In this document: piece by piece, positions 1-9,666 of the stretch | How the letters are laid out: each line of letters begins with the position of its first letter | Position numbering within the stretch: the stretch's first letter is position 1 | DNA from: Methanobacteriota archaeon | GTDB taxonomy: Archaea > Thermoplasmatota > Thermoplasmata > Methanomassiliicoccales > Methanomassiliicoccaceae | Length of the DNA stretch: 46,391 nucleotides | Direction of reading: 5' to 3' | Assembly (NCBI GenBank): GCA_012519255.1 | Contig: JAAYQQ010000104.1 | Span: forward strand, 1 to 46,391 | Translations under genes and position numbers: made by a program | The notes under the pieces: model-generated | Seen by the model: the letters and a program-made list of their open reading frames with translations, nothing else | What the model was told of the DNA's origin: nothing | Databases searched by the model: none

Positions 1-52
1 CCGCCTGTGTCGAGCTTGATTGTGAATTTACAATTAAAAGGTTTGTAGTGAC

Positions 53-307
53 TTACTTCACCGTTTCCAGCTGGCTTATTATATTCCAGATCTGCGTCCT
101 GCCGTGAAGCGGGATGTTCGGATCATTGGCCAGCTCGTCCAGTATGGATATAGCGCTGGCTGCCCTGACATCCATAGCATCAGTAGGATGGAGGAGGCGC
201 CCCTTGGCATCGGTTGCCCCCCGCCGGATATTTCGTGGGACCGAAGTATCCTCTGCCAACTGATCTAATACGTCCATTATTTGCTTGAGTTTGGTGTTGT
301 CTACCAT
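53..307 (-). CDS. UPF0147 family protein
   Basis: 84-aa ORF with LxQLAEDTSVPRNIRRGA...ILDELANDPNIPLHGRTQIWNIISQLE pattern typical of archaeal UPF0147; TAA stop. Confidence 0.9.
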   Translation of the reverse strand: MVDNTKLKQIMDVLDQLAEDTSVPRNIRRGATDAKGRLLHPTDAMDVRAASAISILDELANDPNIPLHGRTQIWNIISQLETVK

Positions 308-342
308 AGTTCACACCTCCCGACGCTGCGGTAAAGGTATCT

Positions 343-702
343 TCACTTGTTGGTGCTGGCGGCCAGGGCGGGCTCAGCCTCGCTGCTGCACTCCCCGCCC
401 TCCTTGAAGGTCGTGACCACCATGGCGGTCTTCGATTCTTTCACGCCTGGAATAGAGGATATGGTTTCCACCAAGAACCTCTTGAGCTGAGGGTAGGTCT
501 GAAACTTCACCACGGCCACCAGATCGGTGTCTCCCGTGACGAGATACAGATTCTCTACATTGTCATGTTCAGAGATGGCCTCAGCTATCACGTCTGCATC
601 CTTGGTCTCCACCTTCATATGGATGATGGCAGCGACCTGCTCCTCTCCGAAATAAGAGGAGATGACTGAATCATACTCCGACCTCTCCTTGTTATGCATC
701 AT
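343..702 (-). CDS. Stand-alone Lrp/AsnC ligand-binding (RAM) domain protein, no HTH
   Basis: VAAIIHMKVETKDADVIAEAISEHDNVENLYLVTGDTDLVAVVKF...IPGVKESKTAMVVTTFK matches AsnC C-terminal domain pattern. Confidence 0.85.
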   Translation of the reverse strand: MMHNKERSEYDSVISSYFGEEQVAAIIHMKVETKDADVIAEAISEHDNVENLYLVTGDTDLVAVVKFQTYPQLKRFLVETISSIPGVKESKTAMVVTTFKEGGECSSEAEPALAASTNK

Positions 703-787
703 AGCACCTCTTAAAGGGGTTTAGGAAGAGAAATACCATTAGGCTGATAGCCACATATGTTATTATGTATTAACTAGGGAAAAGGCC

Positions 788-955
788 TTAACCAGCAGTC
801 TCGAACTCTTCCTGGAGGTCAATGATCACCTGTTCGAGCACTTCCTCAAGTGCGGAACTGCGATACTCCCTTAGGCCACCTATCTCGCTCTGTACCTTGG
901 CTATATACTCGTTGTTATCTTTTATGAACTCAACGTTGCAGAGAGTCTCTTCCAT
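788..955 (-). CDS. Small acidic hypothetical protein (55 aa), below the ORF track cutoff
   Basis: Reverse-strand translation MEETLCNVEFIKDNNEYIAKVQSEIGGLREYRSSALEEVLEQVIIDLQEEFETAG; fills the gap better than the antisense + ORF 822..1025. Confidence 0.6.
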   Translation of the reverse strand: MEETLCNVEFIKDNNEYIAKVQSEIGGLREYRSSALEEVLEQVIIDLQEEFETAG

Positions 956-1073
956 CGTTCATACCTCGAGCCGTACATCTGTGACAGATGACTGCAGGGC
1001 GAATACGACGATGTCTATATATTGATTTTCCCCGACCTTAACGCTATATGCTTCCTGGATAGAGCATAGGGCC

Positions 1074-1547
1074 TCAAACTCGCTCCAAAATCTTGTCCAT
1101 GAGATAGGCATCCCTCCTTCGGCCGTAGTAATCCTTCAAGATGCCCTGTAGCACGAATCCCCGGCGCAAATATAGATTCATAGCCGCGACGTTGATCACG
1201 CTTACCTGGAGCACCAGGCGCCTGTTGCCTCGTGCGAGGGCCCTCTCTTCTATCTCATCCATTAGTGCGGAGGCGATCCCGCGTCCCCGATACCTTGGAA
1301 GAACTCCAAGTGATATTATCTGCGTTCCTTCCTTGCCATGGCAAATAGCTGCTGAACCTAGCACCTCTCCCTCTTCGGCCAAGAGGACGGTGAAATAATC
1401 CTCTGCGAGCATACCCTCTAGAATCTCTCGGGAATACCTCTCCCTGTTGAAGCACGCCCTTTCTATGGCCATCACTATCTCTATATCTTCCAGACCTGCC
1501 TCGCGGATGCTCACGACCCCACCTATCGGAAGGCCGCGATATTTCAT
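1074..1547 (-). CDS. rimI: GNAT N-acetyltransferase, RimI-like
   Basis: SLGVLPRYRGRGIASALMDEIEERALARG...VINVAAMNLYLRRGFVLQG acetyl-CoA binding motifs. Confidence 0.88.
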   Translation of the reverse strand: MKYRGLPIGGVVSIREAGLEDIEIVMAIERACFNRERYSREILEGMLAEDYFTVLLAEEGEVLGSAAICHGKEGTQIISLGVLPRYRGRGIASALMDEIEERALARGNRRLVLQVSVINVAAMNLYLRRGFVLQGILKDYYGRRRDAYLMDKILERV

Positions 1548-1852
1548 TTACTCTATCGATAGGAGAAGTCGGCATGCCCATGGAGATCAACACTCAAAGG
1601 GGCCCAAGGCATCCACTCATTTTGCATGTCCGCGAGATAATCCTAAGAGCGAGAATCCCCGGCGATCATAGGCCGGTACCTCCCTGGCCGGATTACATCT
1701 CACAGACCTCATTCTGCGATGAGAAAACATCCGCGTCTTGCCCCCATAATAATGAATCTCGTGCAGGAGCGGTCTTGGACGAACGATGAGTGATGAGTCC
1801 CCAAGAAGATCTCAACACTGGCACGGTGCCCTCCGTGGACTCGGTCAAGAGT

Positions 1853-2899
1853 TTATTCTAGAGCATACTTGGCGATGTGGATCAACAGATCATACATCCC
1901 CTCAAGCTCCCCTATCTCGACGAACTCATCGGGGGCATGTGCAAGCGGAGGATCTCCGGGACCACAGATGCATATCCGTGGATTCACGGCGGCATACTTG
2001 GGCGCTTCTGTGGCGTAGGGCACAACCACGGGCTCGGTGCCCAGGAAGCGCGTTAGTTCGGCCACGATAGGGGAGGAAGCATCGAACTCGAACGCCTCAA
2101 CAGTGTGATCAACGTTCATGGTATACGACTCGCCTCGTAGCTGGTTAAGGATTATATTGTGAATGTCCAGAGGGGTCTGAGGGAGTGGGAAGCGCACGTC
2201 TACCTCCATGGTGCAGCGGTCCGCTACCACATTGTTCTTGATGCCTCCCTGGATGGTGGAGAAGCAGAGAGTTATGTCGGTGGGTCGCTGGGAGGACGTC
2301 TCAGCGAGGTCAAGGAGCCGGTCCATGCAGTAGTGCATCTTGAGGATGGCATTCTCTCCCAACCAGGGCTGGCTGGAGTGGACGGCCTTTCCATGTGTGG
2401 TCAGTCGGAACCGGAAGATCCCCTTCTCGCGGTATGCCGGACACAGGCCGGTAGGTTCCCCAATAATGATACCTTTGGCCTGGCGAACAGCCTCCTCCCT
2501 TATGAGGGCCGCTACCCCATTCATTTGCTCCTCTTCGTCAGTGGTAAATGCCACCGCCACCGGGACCTCTTCTTGAACGAGGGTCCCGGCCGCTTCGATC
2601 ATGGCAGCGCAAGCGCCTTTCATATCGGCGGCACCGCGACCATAGATGCGCGACCCCGCCCTCTCGCCCTGCGCCTTGGTCCATCCAGAACCTATGGGCA
2701 CGGTGTCTAGATGGCCGGAGAAGAGCATCCCCCTCTCATGTCCATAGGTCGCGAGTAAGGCAGGCGTCTCCTTGGGACCAACCACCTTAACATCGAGGCC
2801 CGCCTCAGAGAGCCGATTTCTAACGTAGGAGAGGATAGGTGTGGGATCATGGTTGAGATCGCTCTCTATGGCCATGAGGTCCATTAGAGTGGAGACCAC
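1853..2899 (-). CDS. M20 family metallopeptidase (ArgE/DapE-like deacetylase)
   Basis: LFSGHLDTVPIGSGWT...GRGAADMKGACAAMIEA...TTDEEEQMNG motifs. Confidence 0.9.
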   Translation of the reverse strand: MVSTLMDLMAIESDLNHDPTPILSYVRNRLSEAGLDVKVVGPKETPALLATYGHERGMLFSGHLDTVPIGSGWTKAQGERAGSRIYGRGAADMKGACAAMIEAAGTLVQEEVPVAVAFTTDEEEQMNGVAALIREEAVRQAKGIIIGEPTGLCPAYREKGIFRFRLTTHGKAVHSSQPWLGENAILKMHYCMDRLLDLAETSSQRPTDITLCFSTIQGGIKNNVVADRCTMEVDVRFPLPQTPLDIHNIILNQLRGESYTMNVDHTVEAFEFDASSPIVAELTRFLGTEPVVVPYATEAPKYAAVNPRICICGPGDPPLAHAPDEFVEIGELEGMYDLLIHIAKYALE

Positions 2900-2915
2900 A
2901 TCCTCTTTCAGCCCC

Positions 2916-4049
2916 TCACCCCTTCTTGATGAACGGGGGCGTTACTATCTTCGCCCCTACCCAGCTATTCCTTAAGCCTATCTCTACTTCCTTCCCCTCT
3001 ATAGCATAGTCTGCAGTGACATATCCCAGGGCTATGCCTCGATTTAGAATGGGAGATAGTGTCCCCGAGGTGACCTTGCCAATAATTTTGCCATCTGCTC
3101 GTATTGGATGGCCCTGGCGTGGTATTCTTCTACCCATAAGCTCAATCCCCACCAGTCGGGGAAATGATCCTTCCTTCTGCCTAAGAAGGGCCTCCCGGCC
3201 AACGAAGGCGTGGTCCCACTTGATGATCCATCCAGGGCCAGTCTCCAGGGGAGTCTGGGCGCCATCGAAGTCGGTGCCAGATAGCAGAAAACCCATCTCC
3301 AGTCGGAGGAGGTCCCTCGCTCCCAGCCCGCATGGCGTGATGCAATCCACTTTGCCCGCGGCCATGAGCGCGTCCCAGATTGGCACGGCCACGGCGGCGT
3401 CTACCAAGATCTCGAATCCATCCTCGCCGGTGTAGCCACTTCTGGTAACATAGGCGAGCACCCCTTCAGAGGGAGGCGACACGTCTATTATATCGGCGAG
3501 GAAGGCTCCACCCTCCGGGGCCTCCACGTTAAGCACCATGAACGCCCCATGCATCCTTCTCAACCCCGCCACGTCCGCATCGGTGAGCCGTTGCAGGATA
3601 GCCGCTGAACGAGGTCCCTGAAGGGCCATGCAGGCAAGGCGCTCCGAGACGTTTATGACCCTGGCGTCAACATGTTCCTCGATCCATTGGCATATCTTTG
3701 GAGTGGTTGAGGCGTTGGGTATCTGAAGATACGTGCCGGGGAGTATTTGGAAAGTGATGACATCATCCTGGGTCCTTCCCTGTTCGTCGAGAATGTGGGC
3801 GTAGAGGCCCCTGCCCACGGAAAGTCCTTTAATGTCGTTGGTGAGAATGCCACGAAGCCCCTCCTCAGCTCCTTCTCCCTGGATGATTATATCTCCCATG
3901 TGAGATATGTCGAACAGTCCTGCTGCGTTCCGTACCGCCCGGTGTTCTTTAAGGATACTGGTATACTGTACAGGCATCTCCCACCCCGCGAAGTCGATCA
4001 TACGCGCGGATAAGGCAAGGTGGGTGGAGTATAGAGGGGTCCGCTTCAT
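2916..4049 (-). CDS. gcvT: Glycine cleavage system aminomethyltransferase T
   Basis: MKRTPLYSTHLALSARMIDFAGWEMPVQYTSILKEHRAVRNAAGLFDISHMG...; start trimmed to 4049 because the 82-aa upstream extension is antisense to the ALDH gene. Confidence 0.95.
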   Translation of the reverse strand: MKRTPLYSTHLALSARMIDFAGWEMPVQYTSILKEHRAVRNAAGLFDISHMGDIIIQGEGAEEGLRGILTNDIKGLSVGRGLYAHILDEQGRTQDDVITFQILPGTYLQIPNASTTPKICQWIEEHVDARVINVSERLACMALQGPRSAAILQRLTDADVAGLRRMHGAFMVLNVEAPEGGAFLADIIDVSPPSEGVLAYVTRSGYTGEDGFEILVDAAVAVPIWDALMAAGKVDCITPCGLGARDLLRLEMGFLLSGTDFDGAQTPLETGPGWIIKWDHAFVGREALLRQKEGSFPRLVGIELMGRRIPRQGHPIRADGKIIGKVTSGTLSPILNRGIALGYVTADYAIEGKEVEIGLRNSWVGAKIVTPPFIKKG

Positions 4050-4143
4050 TGGGCCCGAGTAGCTCTCCGGGTGTCTAAAAGGATTTCGACGACATCCAGG
4101 GGGCGGCGAGGTTGTGAAATATGGCCTTGGCGATGTCGATTCC

Positions 4144-5520
4144 ATGACCGTCCGCAGCATAAGCCCTCTTGACGGGACCCTGATCGAGGAACTGAATGAG
4201 ACCACCCCTGCTGAATTGAAGGAGGCCTTGGGACGGGCCAGAAGCGCCCAGCAGGAGTGGTATCGTGGCACCTCCCGACAGGAGCGCATTGACATGCTGC
4301 GAGAGCTGGGTAAAACATGTCAGGGGGCTCAGGAAGAAATGGTCGACCTGATCCATAGAGAATGCGGCTTCCCCAAGGCGGCCATCGCCGCCTCCTATAA
4401 GGGTGCGGTCAATGGCATCGAGCACTATGTCCAGGAGTATGAAGGCTGGAGCGAGGACTTCCCGCTGAACCCGAAGTCCTGGAAGGACACCACTGCACGC
4501 GTGGAGCGGGTGCCGCATGGAGTCATCGGGCAGATCGGCGTATGGAATTTTCCCTTCTGGCAGACAATGATCTCTGCCATTCCTGGGCTTCTCACGGGCA
4601 ACGCCTTCGTCTTCAAGCCCTCCGAGTTCTCCACACTCTCTGGGCTTAGGGCGGCTCAACTCATTGCTGAGGCCGGCTATCCCCAGGATATCTATCCGGC
4701 GGTGGTAGGCGGCCCGGAGCTTGGCCGGGCAATGGTAGTCGAGGACTTCGATGCCCTAGTGTTCACAGGGAGTATGGCAACGGGCAAGGACGTCGTTCGC
4801 CGCGCGGGCATCAAGCCGCTCATTCTAGAGCTGTCGGGAAACGACGCTGCCATCGTACGCGCCGACGCAGACCTGGACATGGCTGCGCGGGGCATTGCAA
4901 CTGGAACCTTCTCCCGGGAGGGACAGATATGCATCCGCATCAAGCGCGTCTTCGCACATAGGGACATCGCCGACGAATTCACCGAGCGGCTGTTGGACGT
5001 GGCATCTAGGATAGGCCCCAAAGATATCGGACCGCTCATCCGTGAGGAGGCCAGGGATAGGGTCCATGCCGTTGTCGAGGATGCCGTCGCCAATGGAGCC
5101 AGGCTGCTCCTGGGTGGCAAGAAGGCGGAAGGGCCAGGCTTTTTCTATGAGCCAACGGTGCTGGCGGTGCCCAATCAGGACCTTGAGGTGGTGCGGGAAG
5201 AAACATTTGGCCCTGTATGCCCCATTCAGACGGTACAGGATGACGAGGAGGCGCTCCGCCTGGCCAATCAAACACCTTATGGCCTTGGGGCCACAATATG
5301 GACGCAGGACTGGCAGGCCGGTGAAGAACTCGCCTCCCGTCTAGAGGTTGGTAATGTGTGGATCAATGACTGTGTCCGCACCCTGCCCTGCGGAGAGCTC
5401 TTCCAGGGATGGAAGCAGAGCAGCATCCCCTCGGCACAGAGGAGGCTGGAGATGTTTGTGAAGAAGCGTACGGTGATCACACACCATACCTGTGAGCCCC
5501 GGCCATCCTGGTTCGCCTAG
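4144..5520 (+). CDS. NAD(P)-dependent aldehyde dehydrogenase (succinate-semialdehyde dehydrogenase-like)
   Basis: VIGQIGVWNFPFWQ, VFTGSMATGK, LELSGNDAAIV, SREGQICIRIKRV, EETFGPVCP motifs; ORF track start is 4114; TAG stop. Confidence 0.92.
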   Translation: MTVRSISPLDGTLIEELNETTPAELKEALGRARSAQQEWYRGTSRQERIDMLRELGKTCQGAQEEMVDLIHRECGFPKAAIAASYKGAVNGIEHYVQEYEGWSEDFPLNPKSWKDTTARVERVPHGVIGQIGVWNFPFWQTMISAIPGLLTGNAFVFKPSEFSTLSGLRAAQLIAEAGYPQDIYPAVVGGPELGRAMVVEDFDALVFTGSMATGKDVVRRAGIKPLILELSGNDAAIVRADADLDMAARGIATGTFSREGQICIRIKRVFAHRDIADEFTERLLDVASRIGPKDIGPLIREEARDRVHAVVEDAVANGARLLLGGKKAEGPGFFYEPTVLAVPNQDLEVVREETFGPVCPIQTVQDDEEALRLANQTPYGLGATIWTQDWQAGEELASRLEVGNVWINDCVRTLPCGELFQGWKQSSIPSAQRRLEMFVKKRTVITHHTCEPRPSWFA

Positions 5521-5558
5521 GGCGAATCCTCCCTCGGCGAATGATCCATGAGCAGTCT

Positions 5559-6776
5559 TCAGGACTCTTCGTCGGCCTCTCCCGACAGGATGTCCTCCAG
5601 CATCTCCCTCAGCACCTTGACAGGAATGTCTGGGATGGAGATGTAGGTGGTACGGCCTCCCGATGGATCGCCCGAGACCTTGGTCTCCAGCAAACCCTCG
5701 TTAGATATTGACCGAAGGTAGGCCCAGAATTGCGTATGCCCCCTGGCCCTCTGCCCATATTCCTCGGCAGCCACCCTATATGTCTTTTCAACGTCCCCGG
5801 TGGTCACATAGGCGTGGTCCTTAAGTGCCCTGGCCGTGGCCAATAGGACCAGGCGCCGCTGTAGGTCCAGGCTCTCCACCTTCGACCGCGTGACCACGCT
5901 ATACGTAAGGGCCTTGGCCGAACGTACGTTCTCGGCAGTCACTTGCTCTCCCCGCTCCTCTTCAGCCAGCATGCCTGCCTTCTCAAGGATCTCGATGGCA
6001 AAGCGAGCATCCCCGAACTCGGCGGAGATGTCGGCGATCAGGTCTATAACGTCTTCTTGCACAACGCTGGGGAAGAAGGCCAGCTTCACACGGTCGGCCA
6101 CAATGTCCCTTAGTTCGGCAGCATTATAGCGGTCGAAACGAATGGTATTGGCCCTCCGGAACGTGGACATGGAGGCAGGATCGAGTTTGTCCAGCAGATA
6201 TTTCTGGGAGATCATGATGAGCGAAAGGGAGGCCTGTCCGCCGATCTTTTCTTCGTCAAATCGGGATAAATGGTAGATCAGGTCTCCTGCGCCCTTGCGC
6301 AGCAACACATCCGCCTCATCCAGCACCACTACCAGATGTACCTTGCAACTCTCCAGGTGCCTGCGCAGCACCCGCAACATCTCCGCTATGCTAAACCCTC
6401 GGTCGGGGAAGCCTTCGTCAAAATAGTTGATCAGACGAAGGAGCACCGCTGACTCGGTGTTACGTTGGCGACAGTTCACCACTATGAAGTCTATGGGTCG
6501 GCCTTTGGCGCTCCCCTCCTTGACGAGATCCAGGCAGAACCTTTTGGACGTGGCTGTCTTGCCAGTGCCTACGCTGCCGATGAGCAGGGCTGTCTGAGAG
6601 ACCCTGTTCTCGAGCACGGGACGGAAGATCATGTATAGTCTTCTCATCTGCCGCTCCCGGTGAACCAGTCTCTCGGGCACATAGTCAAAGGATAGCTTGG
6701 AGGGGTCCTTCAAGATCCTTGGAGCTGCTCCATATCGTCCTGTCACTTGCGTCTCACCCTGATGAATCCGGAGCAA
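5559..6776 (-). CDS. cdc6: ORC1-type DNA replication initiator Orc1/Cdc6 AAA+ ATPase
   Basis: LIGSVGTGKTATSKRF Walker A, HLVVVLDEADVLL Walker B, C-terminal winged helix; start uncertain because it overlaps the NIF3-like gene. Confidence 0.93.
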   Translation of the reverse strand: MLRIHQGETQVTGRYGAAPRILKDPSKLSFDYVPERLVHRERQMRRLYMIFRPVLENRVSQTALLIGSVGTGKTATSKRFCLDLVKEGSAKGRPIDFIVVNCRQRNTESAVLLRLINYFDEGFPDRGFSIAEMLRVLRRHLESCKVHLVVVLDEADVLLRKGAGDLIYHLSRFDEEKIGGQASLSLIMISQKYLLDKLDPASMSTFRRANTIRFDRYNAAELRDIVADRVKLAFFPSVVQEDVIDLIADISAEFGDARFAIEILEKAGMLAEEERGEQVTAENVRSAKALTYSVVTRSKVESLDLQRRLVLLATARALKDHAYVTTGDVEKTYRVAAEEYGQRARGHTQFWAYLRSISNEGLLETKVSGDPSGGRTTYISIPDIPVKVLREMLEDILSGEADEES

Positions 6777-7696
6777 GGAATAATGGTGATGCCATGCTCT
6801 TCAAACTTGTCTGCAATGAGGTTGGTCCCAAGGGAGTCAGATGCCATGTGGCTTGCGACCACTATATTGATGTGATGCTTTTTCGCCTCTTCTATGTGAC
6901 TTTTAGGAACGTGCATGCACACCACAGTACCTGTTCCAGCCCGGGCAAGGTATTCGTATACATCCTTGGATGAGGATGTGCCACCTGCGAACTTGACCGC
7001 AATGGCCCCTGCTCGTCTGTTCTTATCCCCAGCGAAGACCTCAGGAGGATTGCACTCCCTTGCCATGGCCTGATATTCTGGCAGGGCCAGGAGCGCCTCT
7101 ATGACATCTCGTACCCGTGTTGGTGATTCTCTCTCCAGGTGTTCCTCCATGAATCGCTGGCCGAGCAGGTCAGCTGGCTGGTGCAGGCACATGAGGGGAA
7201 TGTCCAGCAGGGCAGCGGCATCTCTGACCCGGGCGTGGTTGGCTGCATGGCTAGAGTGCATGACCTCCTGTGCCCGCGGACCAACGAGGCACTCGGCGGT
7301 TGTGATAGGCACACCCCAACTTTCCATCATATCCTCTTGGACATCCATCACCCTGTGAAGGCTGGCCCCCGCCCTCCCTCGAGGATGGTGGCCGATGACC
7401 GCATCTATCTGTCGCCCCTTCTCCCGCAACCGATCAGCCAACAACAGTTCTGGCGTGTTTATGTCGATGCCCCACATTATTGACCTCACTTCGGTGTTGG
7501 GATCTCCGTGGACAATGCGGCTGTCTGCGTAGGGGTTCCACAGAGCATCAGCATCGAACAACTTCTCTTTCTCCCCCTCTAGCCGGTCGTGGACCTGTTT
7601 GGCCTGCTCCAACAGCTCACTCATCTCGGCCCCCTGGCGGGGATCCGCGGCCATCCCTTCCTGTATTGCTAATCGGTATAGGTCAATTAATTGCAT
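6743..7696 (-). CDS. NIF3-like (Nif3/YbgI) family metal-binding protein
   Basis: DAVIGHHPRGRAGASLHR, MSSWGVPITTAECLVG-like region, GDKNRRAGAIAVKFAGGTSS, NIVVASHMASDSLGTNLIADKFEEHGI. Confidence 0.75.
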   Translation of the reverse strand: MQLIDLYRLAIQEGMAADPRQGAEMSELLEQAKQVHDRLEGEKEKLFDADALWNPYADSRIVHGDPNTEVRSIMWGIDINTPELLLADRLREKGRQIDAVIGHHPRGRAGASLHRVMDVQEDMMESWGVPITTAECLVGPRAQEVMHSSHAANHARVRDAAALLDIPLMCLHQPADLLGQRFMEEHLERESPTRVRDVIEALLALPEYQAMARECNPPEVFAGDKNRRAGAIAVKFAGGTSSSKDVYEYLARAGTGTVVCMHVPKSHIEEAKKHHINIVVASHMASDSLGTNLIADKFEEHGITIIPCSGFIRVRRK

Positions 7697-7773
7697 ATGA
7701 GCCAGCGAACCCCCTATAGAGACTTAAACCTCCCGCAAATCTCGAATAGGGGATACTCGCAACCTCTCTCCCA

Positions 7774-8121
7774 ATGAACGACGTAGCATACGACATATCC
7801 TCTATTGTGAGAAATTCTCTCAACGCTCTAAAGGTGGAGGACTTGGTGATAGAGGCGCTCCGTGACCTGATGAAGGACGAAATCAAGCGACACATCCGGA
7901 ATAAACTGGAACGGGACACTCAGCTTCAAGCAGAGATACGTGCCGCCATCACCGAGCTGCTGGAGGCCAAGGTCCGCGAGACATATGCCCTGGTAAGGAT
8001 TGGAAAATGCGGAGCCGAGCTGGGCATATCGATGGTGCCAGATGAGATGAAGAAACGTATCGAGAAGGATATCGCCGATCTCCTGGAGAGAGAGGTAGAG
8101 CGAATGATAGAGGAGCTTTGA
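7774..8121 (+). CDS. Conserved-looking hypothetical, charged helical protein
   Basis: 115-aa ORF divergent from the NIF3 gene with clean start and TGA stop; no family recognised. Confidence 0.65.
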   Translation: MNDVAYDISSIVRNSLNALKVEDLVIEALRDLMKDEIKRHIRNKLERDTQLQAEIRAAITELLEAKVRETYALVRIGKCGAELGISMVPDEMKKRIEKDIADLLEREVERMIEEL

Positions 8122-8317
8122 GCCCAAGCATCGATGAGCTAAATGACAGATTCCCTCCAGTGCCGAGGTCATACTGCACAGTCCAGTATTCTCAATACAT
8201 TAGGTATAAAAATTAAAAGTAAAGGGAAAGGGGTTGGAAGGTGGGCACAAGGCCCGTTGAGATAGGCCGGCGGGATAAAGGCGAAGACCTTTTCCAGGAC
8301 CCGCTGCAAGCGTCTGT

Positions 8318-8626
8318 TCAGCCGAACAGTGCGCTAAGGCCTGCAGCGGCTTCTTCCTCGCTGACCTCGGGCTTCTTCTCTTCTTCCTTTTTCTCTTCTT
8401 CCTTCTTCTCCTCAGCTGGGGCAGCGGCAGGGGCCGCGGCAACGGGGGCGACAGCAGCAGAGGCGATGGCCTCATCGATGTCGATACCTTCGAGGGACGC
8501 GGTCACAGCCTTTATCCTGGCAGCATCCGGCTCGACGCCGGCGCCCTTCAGGACATTGGCGATCTCTTCCTCGCTAACGGTCTTACCAGCGGCGTGAAGA
8601 ACTAAGGCGCTGTATATGTATTCCAT
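8318..8626 (-). CDS. rpl12: 50S ribosomal protein L12/P1
   Basis: [50 protein letters not shown] + Ala-rich hinge + [21 protein letters not shown]; start trimmed from 8644. Confidence 0.98.
   Translation of the reverse strand: MEYIYSALVLHAAGKTVSEEEIANVLKGAGVEPDAARIKAVTASLEGIDIDEAIASAAVAPVAAAPAAAPAEEKKEEEKKEEEKKPEVSEEEAAAGLSALFG
8331..8389. repeat. Direct repeat copy 1 (L12 C-terminal coding)
   Basis: gcgctaaggcctgcagcggcttcttcctcgctgacctcgggcttcttctcttcttcctt; 58/59 nt identical to 8664..8722. Confidence 0.95.
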
Positions 8627-8650
8627 TTTCATTCCTCCATTCACTTTCGT

Positions 8651-9655
8651 TCAATCAAATAGAGCACTAAGGCCTGCAGCGGCTTCTTCCTCGCTGACCT
8701 CGGGCTTCTTCTCTTCTTCCTTCTTCTCTTCGGCCTCCTTCTCCGGGGGCGCTGGGGCGGCAGAGGCCTTGGCGGCCAACTGCTGCTTCAACCTATCGTC
8801 CTCAAGTCCTGGAACGTGAGAGGCAATGGCGAGCATTTCCGCGTTCGCCTTGGCCAGGAGAAGTTTGATATTGTCCTTTGTGGGGATGGCAGCCTCCATA
8901 CTTACGGCATTGGCCTCGCGATACGCCTTAGCCAGCAGCTGTGTGATCGTCTGCTTGGTTGGGTATGCGATACTGACGCCGAGAGCGATGGCATTGCGAG
9001 CCCCAGTGGCTAATAGAGATGGATAATAGTCGGCTGGTATGTCCAGGACATCCTTCTTGTATAGAATACCGTCCTCGAACGCGGCCAATAGATCCATTCC
9101 AATTATCATGGGCAAGATCTCTAGTTTGGGAAGGATCTTGGCAAGCCCCTCTGGGACCTCCTCACCCTTCTTCACCATGACCTTGTCCTTGCGGATAATG
9201 ATCTTGCCACCTTCAATGGCAGCAGGGATGCCCGCCTTCTGCAGTTCGCCTACAATCGGGCCGGGCTTGAAGGGCGTCTCGCCCCCCTTTACTACAATAT
9301 CCTCGGGCGCGATATCGCCGGGCTTGGCGGGTGCCTTGGCCTTGGTGGCCTCCATCTGCTGGAACAACTTGAAGGGATTAGTGGGCGTGGCCACTATGGC
9401 GCACTGACCACTTATCATTGGCTTGATCTGCTCAAGTCCCGGTTTCTGCTTGGCCGCCTCATCGATGGCGATATGCATTAGCCTGTTACGGCTCATCATG
9501 ATCGTGGCATCTTTGGCCCTCATCCCCTGTCGCATGAGCTGCATCTGTGGAGATGGGATGCCGTGGACGTCGACAATGGCCACAACTGGGCTATTCACCA
9601 TGACATCGGCGATCTTCTTGACCCGTTCCTTCTTCCATGCTGCAACGTGTGCCAT
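8651..9655 (-). CDS. rplP0: 50S ribosomal protein L10/P0
   Basis: WKKERVKKIADVMVNSPVVAIVDVHGIPSPQMQLMRQGMR...; acidic C-tail shared with L12. Confidence 0.98.
   Translation of the reverse strand: MAHVAAWKKERVKKIADVMVNSPVVAIVDVHGIPSPQMQLMRQGMRAKDATIMMSRNRLMHIAIDEAAKQKPGLEQIKPMISGQCAIVATPTNPFKLFQQMEATKAKAPAKPGDIAPEDIVVKGGETPFKPGPIVGELQKAGIPAAIEGGKIIIRKDKVMVKKGEEVPEGLAKILPKLEILPMIIGMDLLAAFEDGILYKKDVLDIPADYYPSLLATGARNAIALGVSIAYPTKQTITQLLAKAYREANAVSMEAAIPTKDNIKLLLAKANAEMLAIASHVPGLEDDRLKQQLAAKASAAPAPPEKEAEEKKEEEKKPEVSEEEAAAGLSALFD
8664..8722. repeat. Direct repeat copy 2 (L10 C-terminal coding)
   Basis: gcactaaggcctgcagcggcttcttcctcgctgacctcgggcttcttctcttcttcctt; 58/59 nt identical to 8331..8389. 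Confidence 0.95.
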
Positions 9656-9666
9656 TCAAGACCCTC

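Noticed and set aside
822-1025. 67-aa + strand ORF
   Set aside because: The minus strand here encodes a more plausible 55-aa acidic protein (788..955).
1548-1852. Possible small ORF(s) in the GNAT-M20 gap, including 1574..1789
   Set aside because: No recognisable protein pattern; may be plain intergenic DNA.
2159-2710. 183-aa + strand ORF
   Set aside because: Fully antisense to the M20 peptidase gene; composition typical of a reverse-frame ORF in GC-rich coding DNA.
4049-4295. 82-aa N-terminal extension of GcvT in the ORF track
   Set aside because: Lies antisense to the start of the ALDH gene; GcvT homology begins at MKRTPLYSTH (4049).
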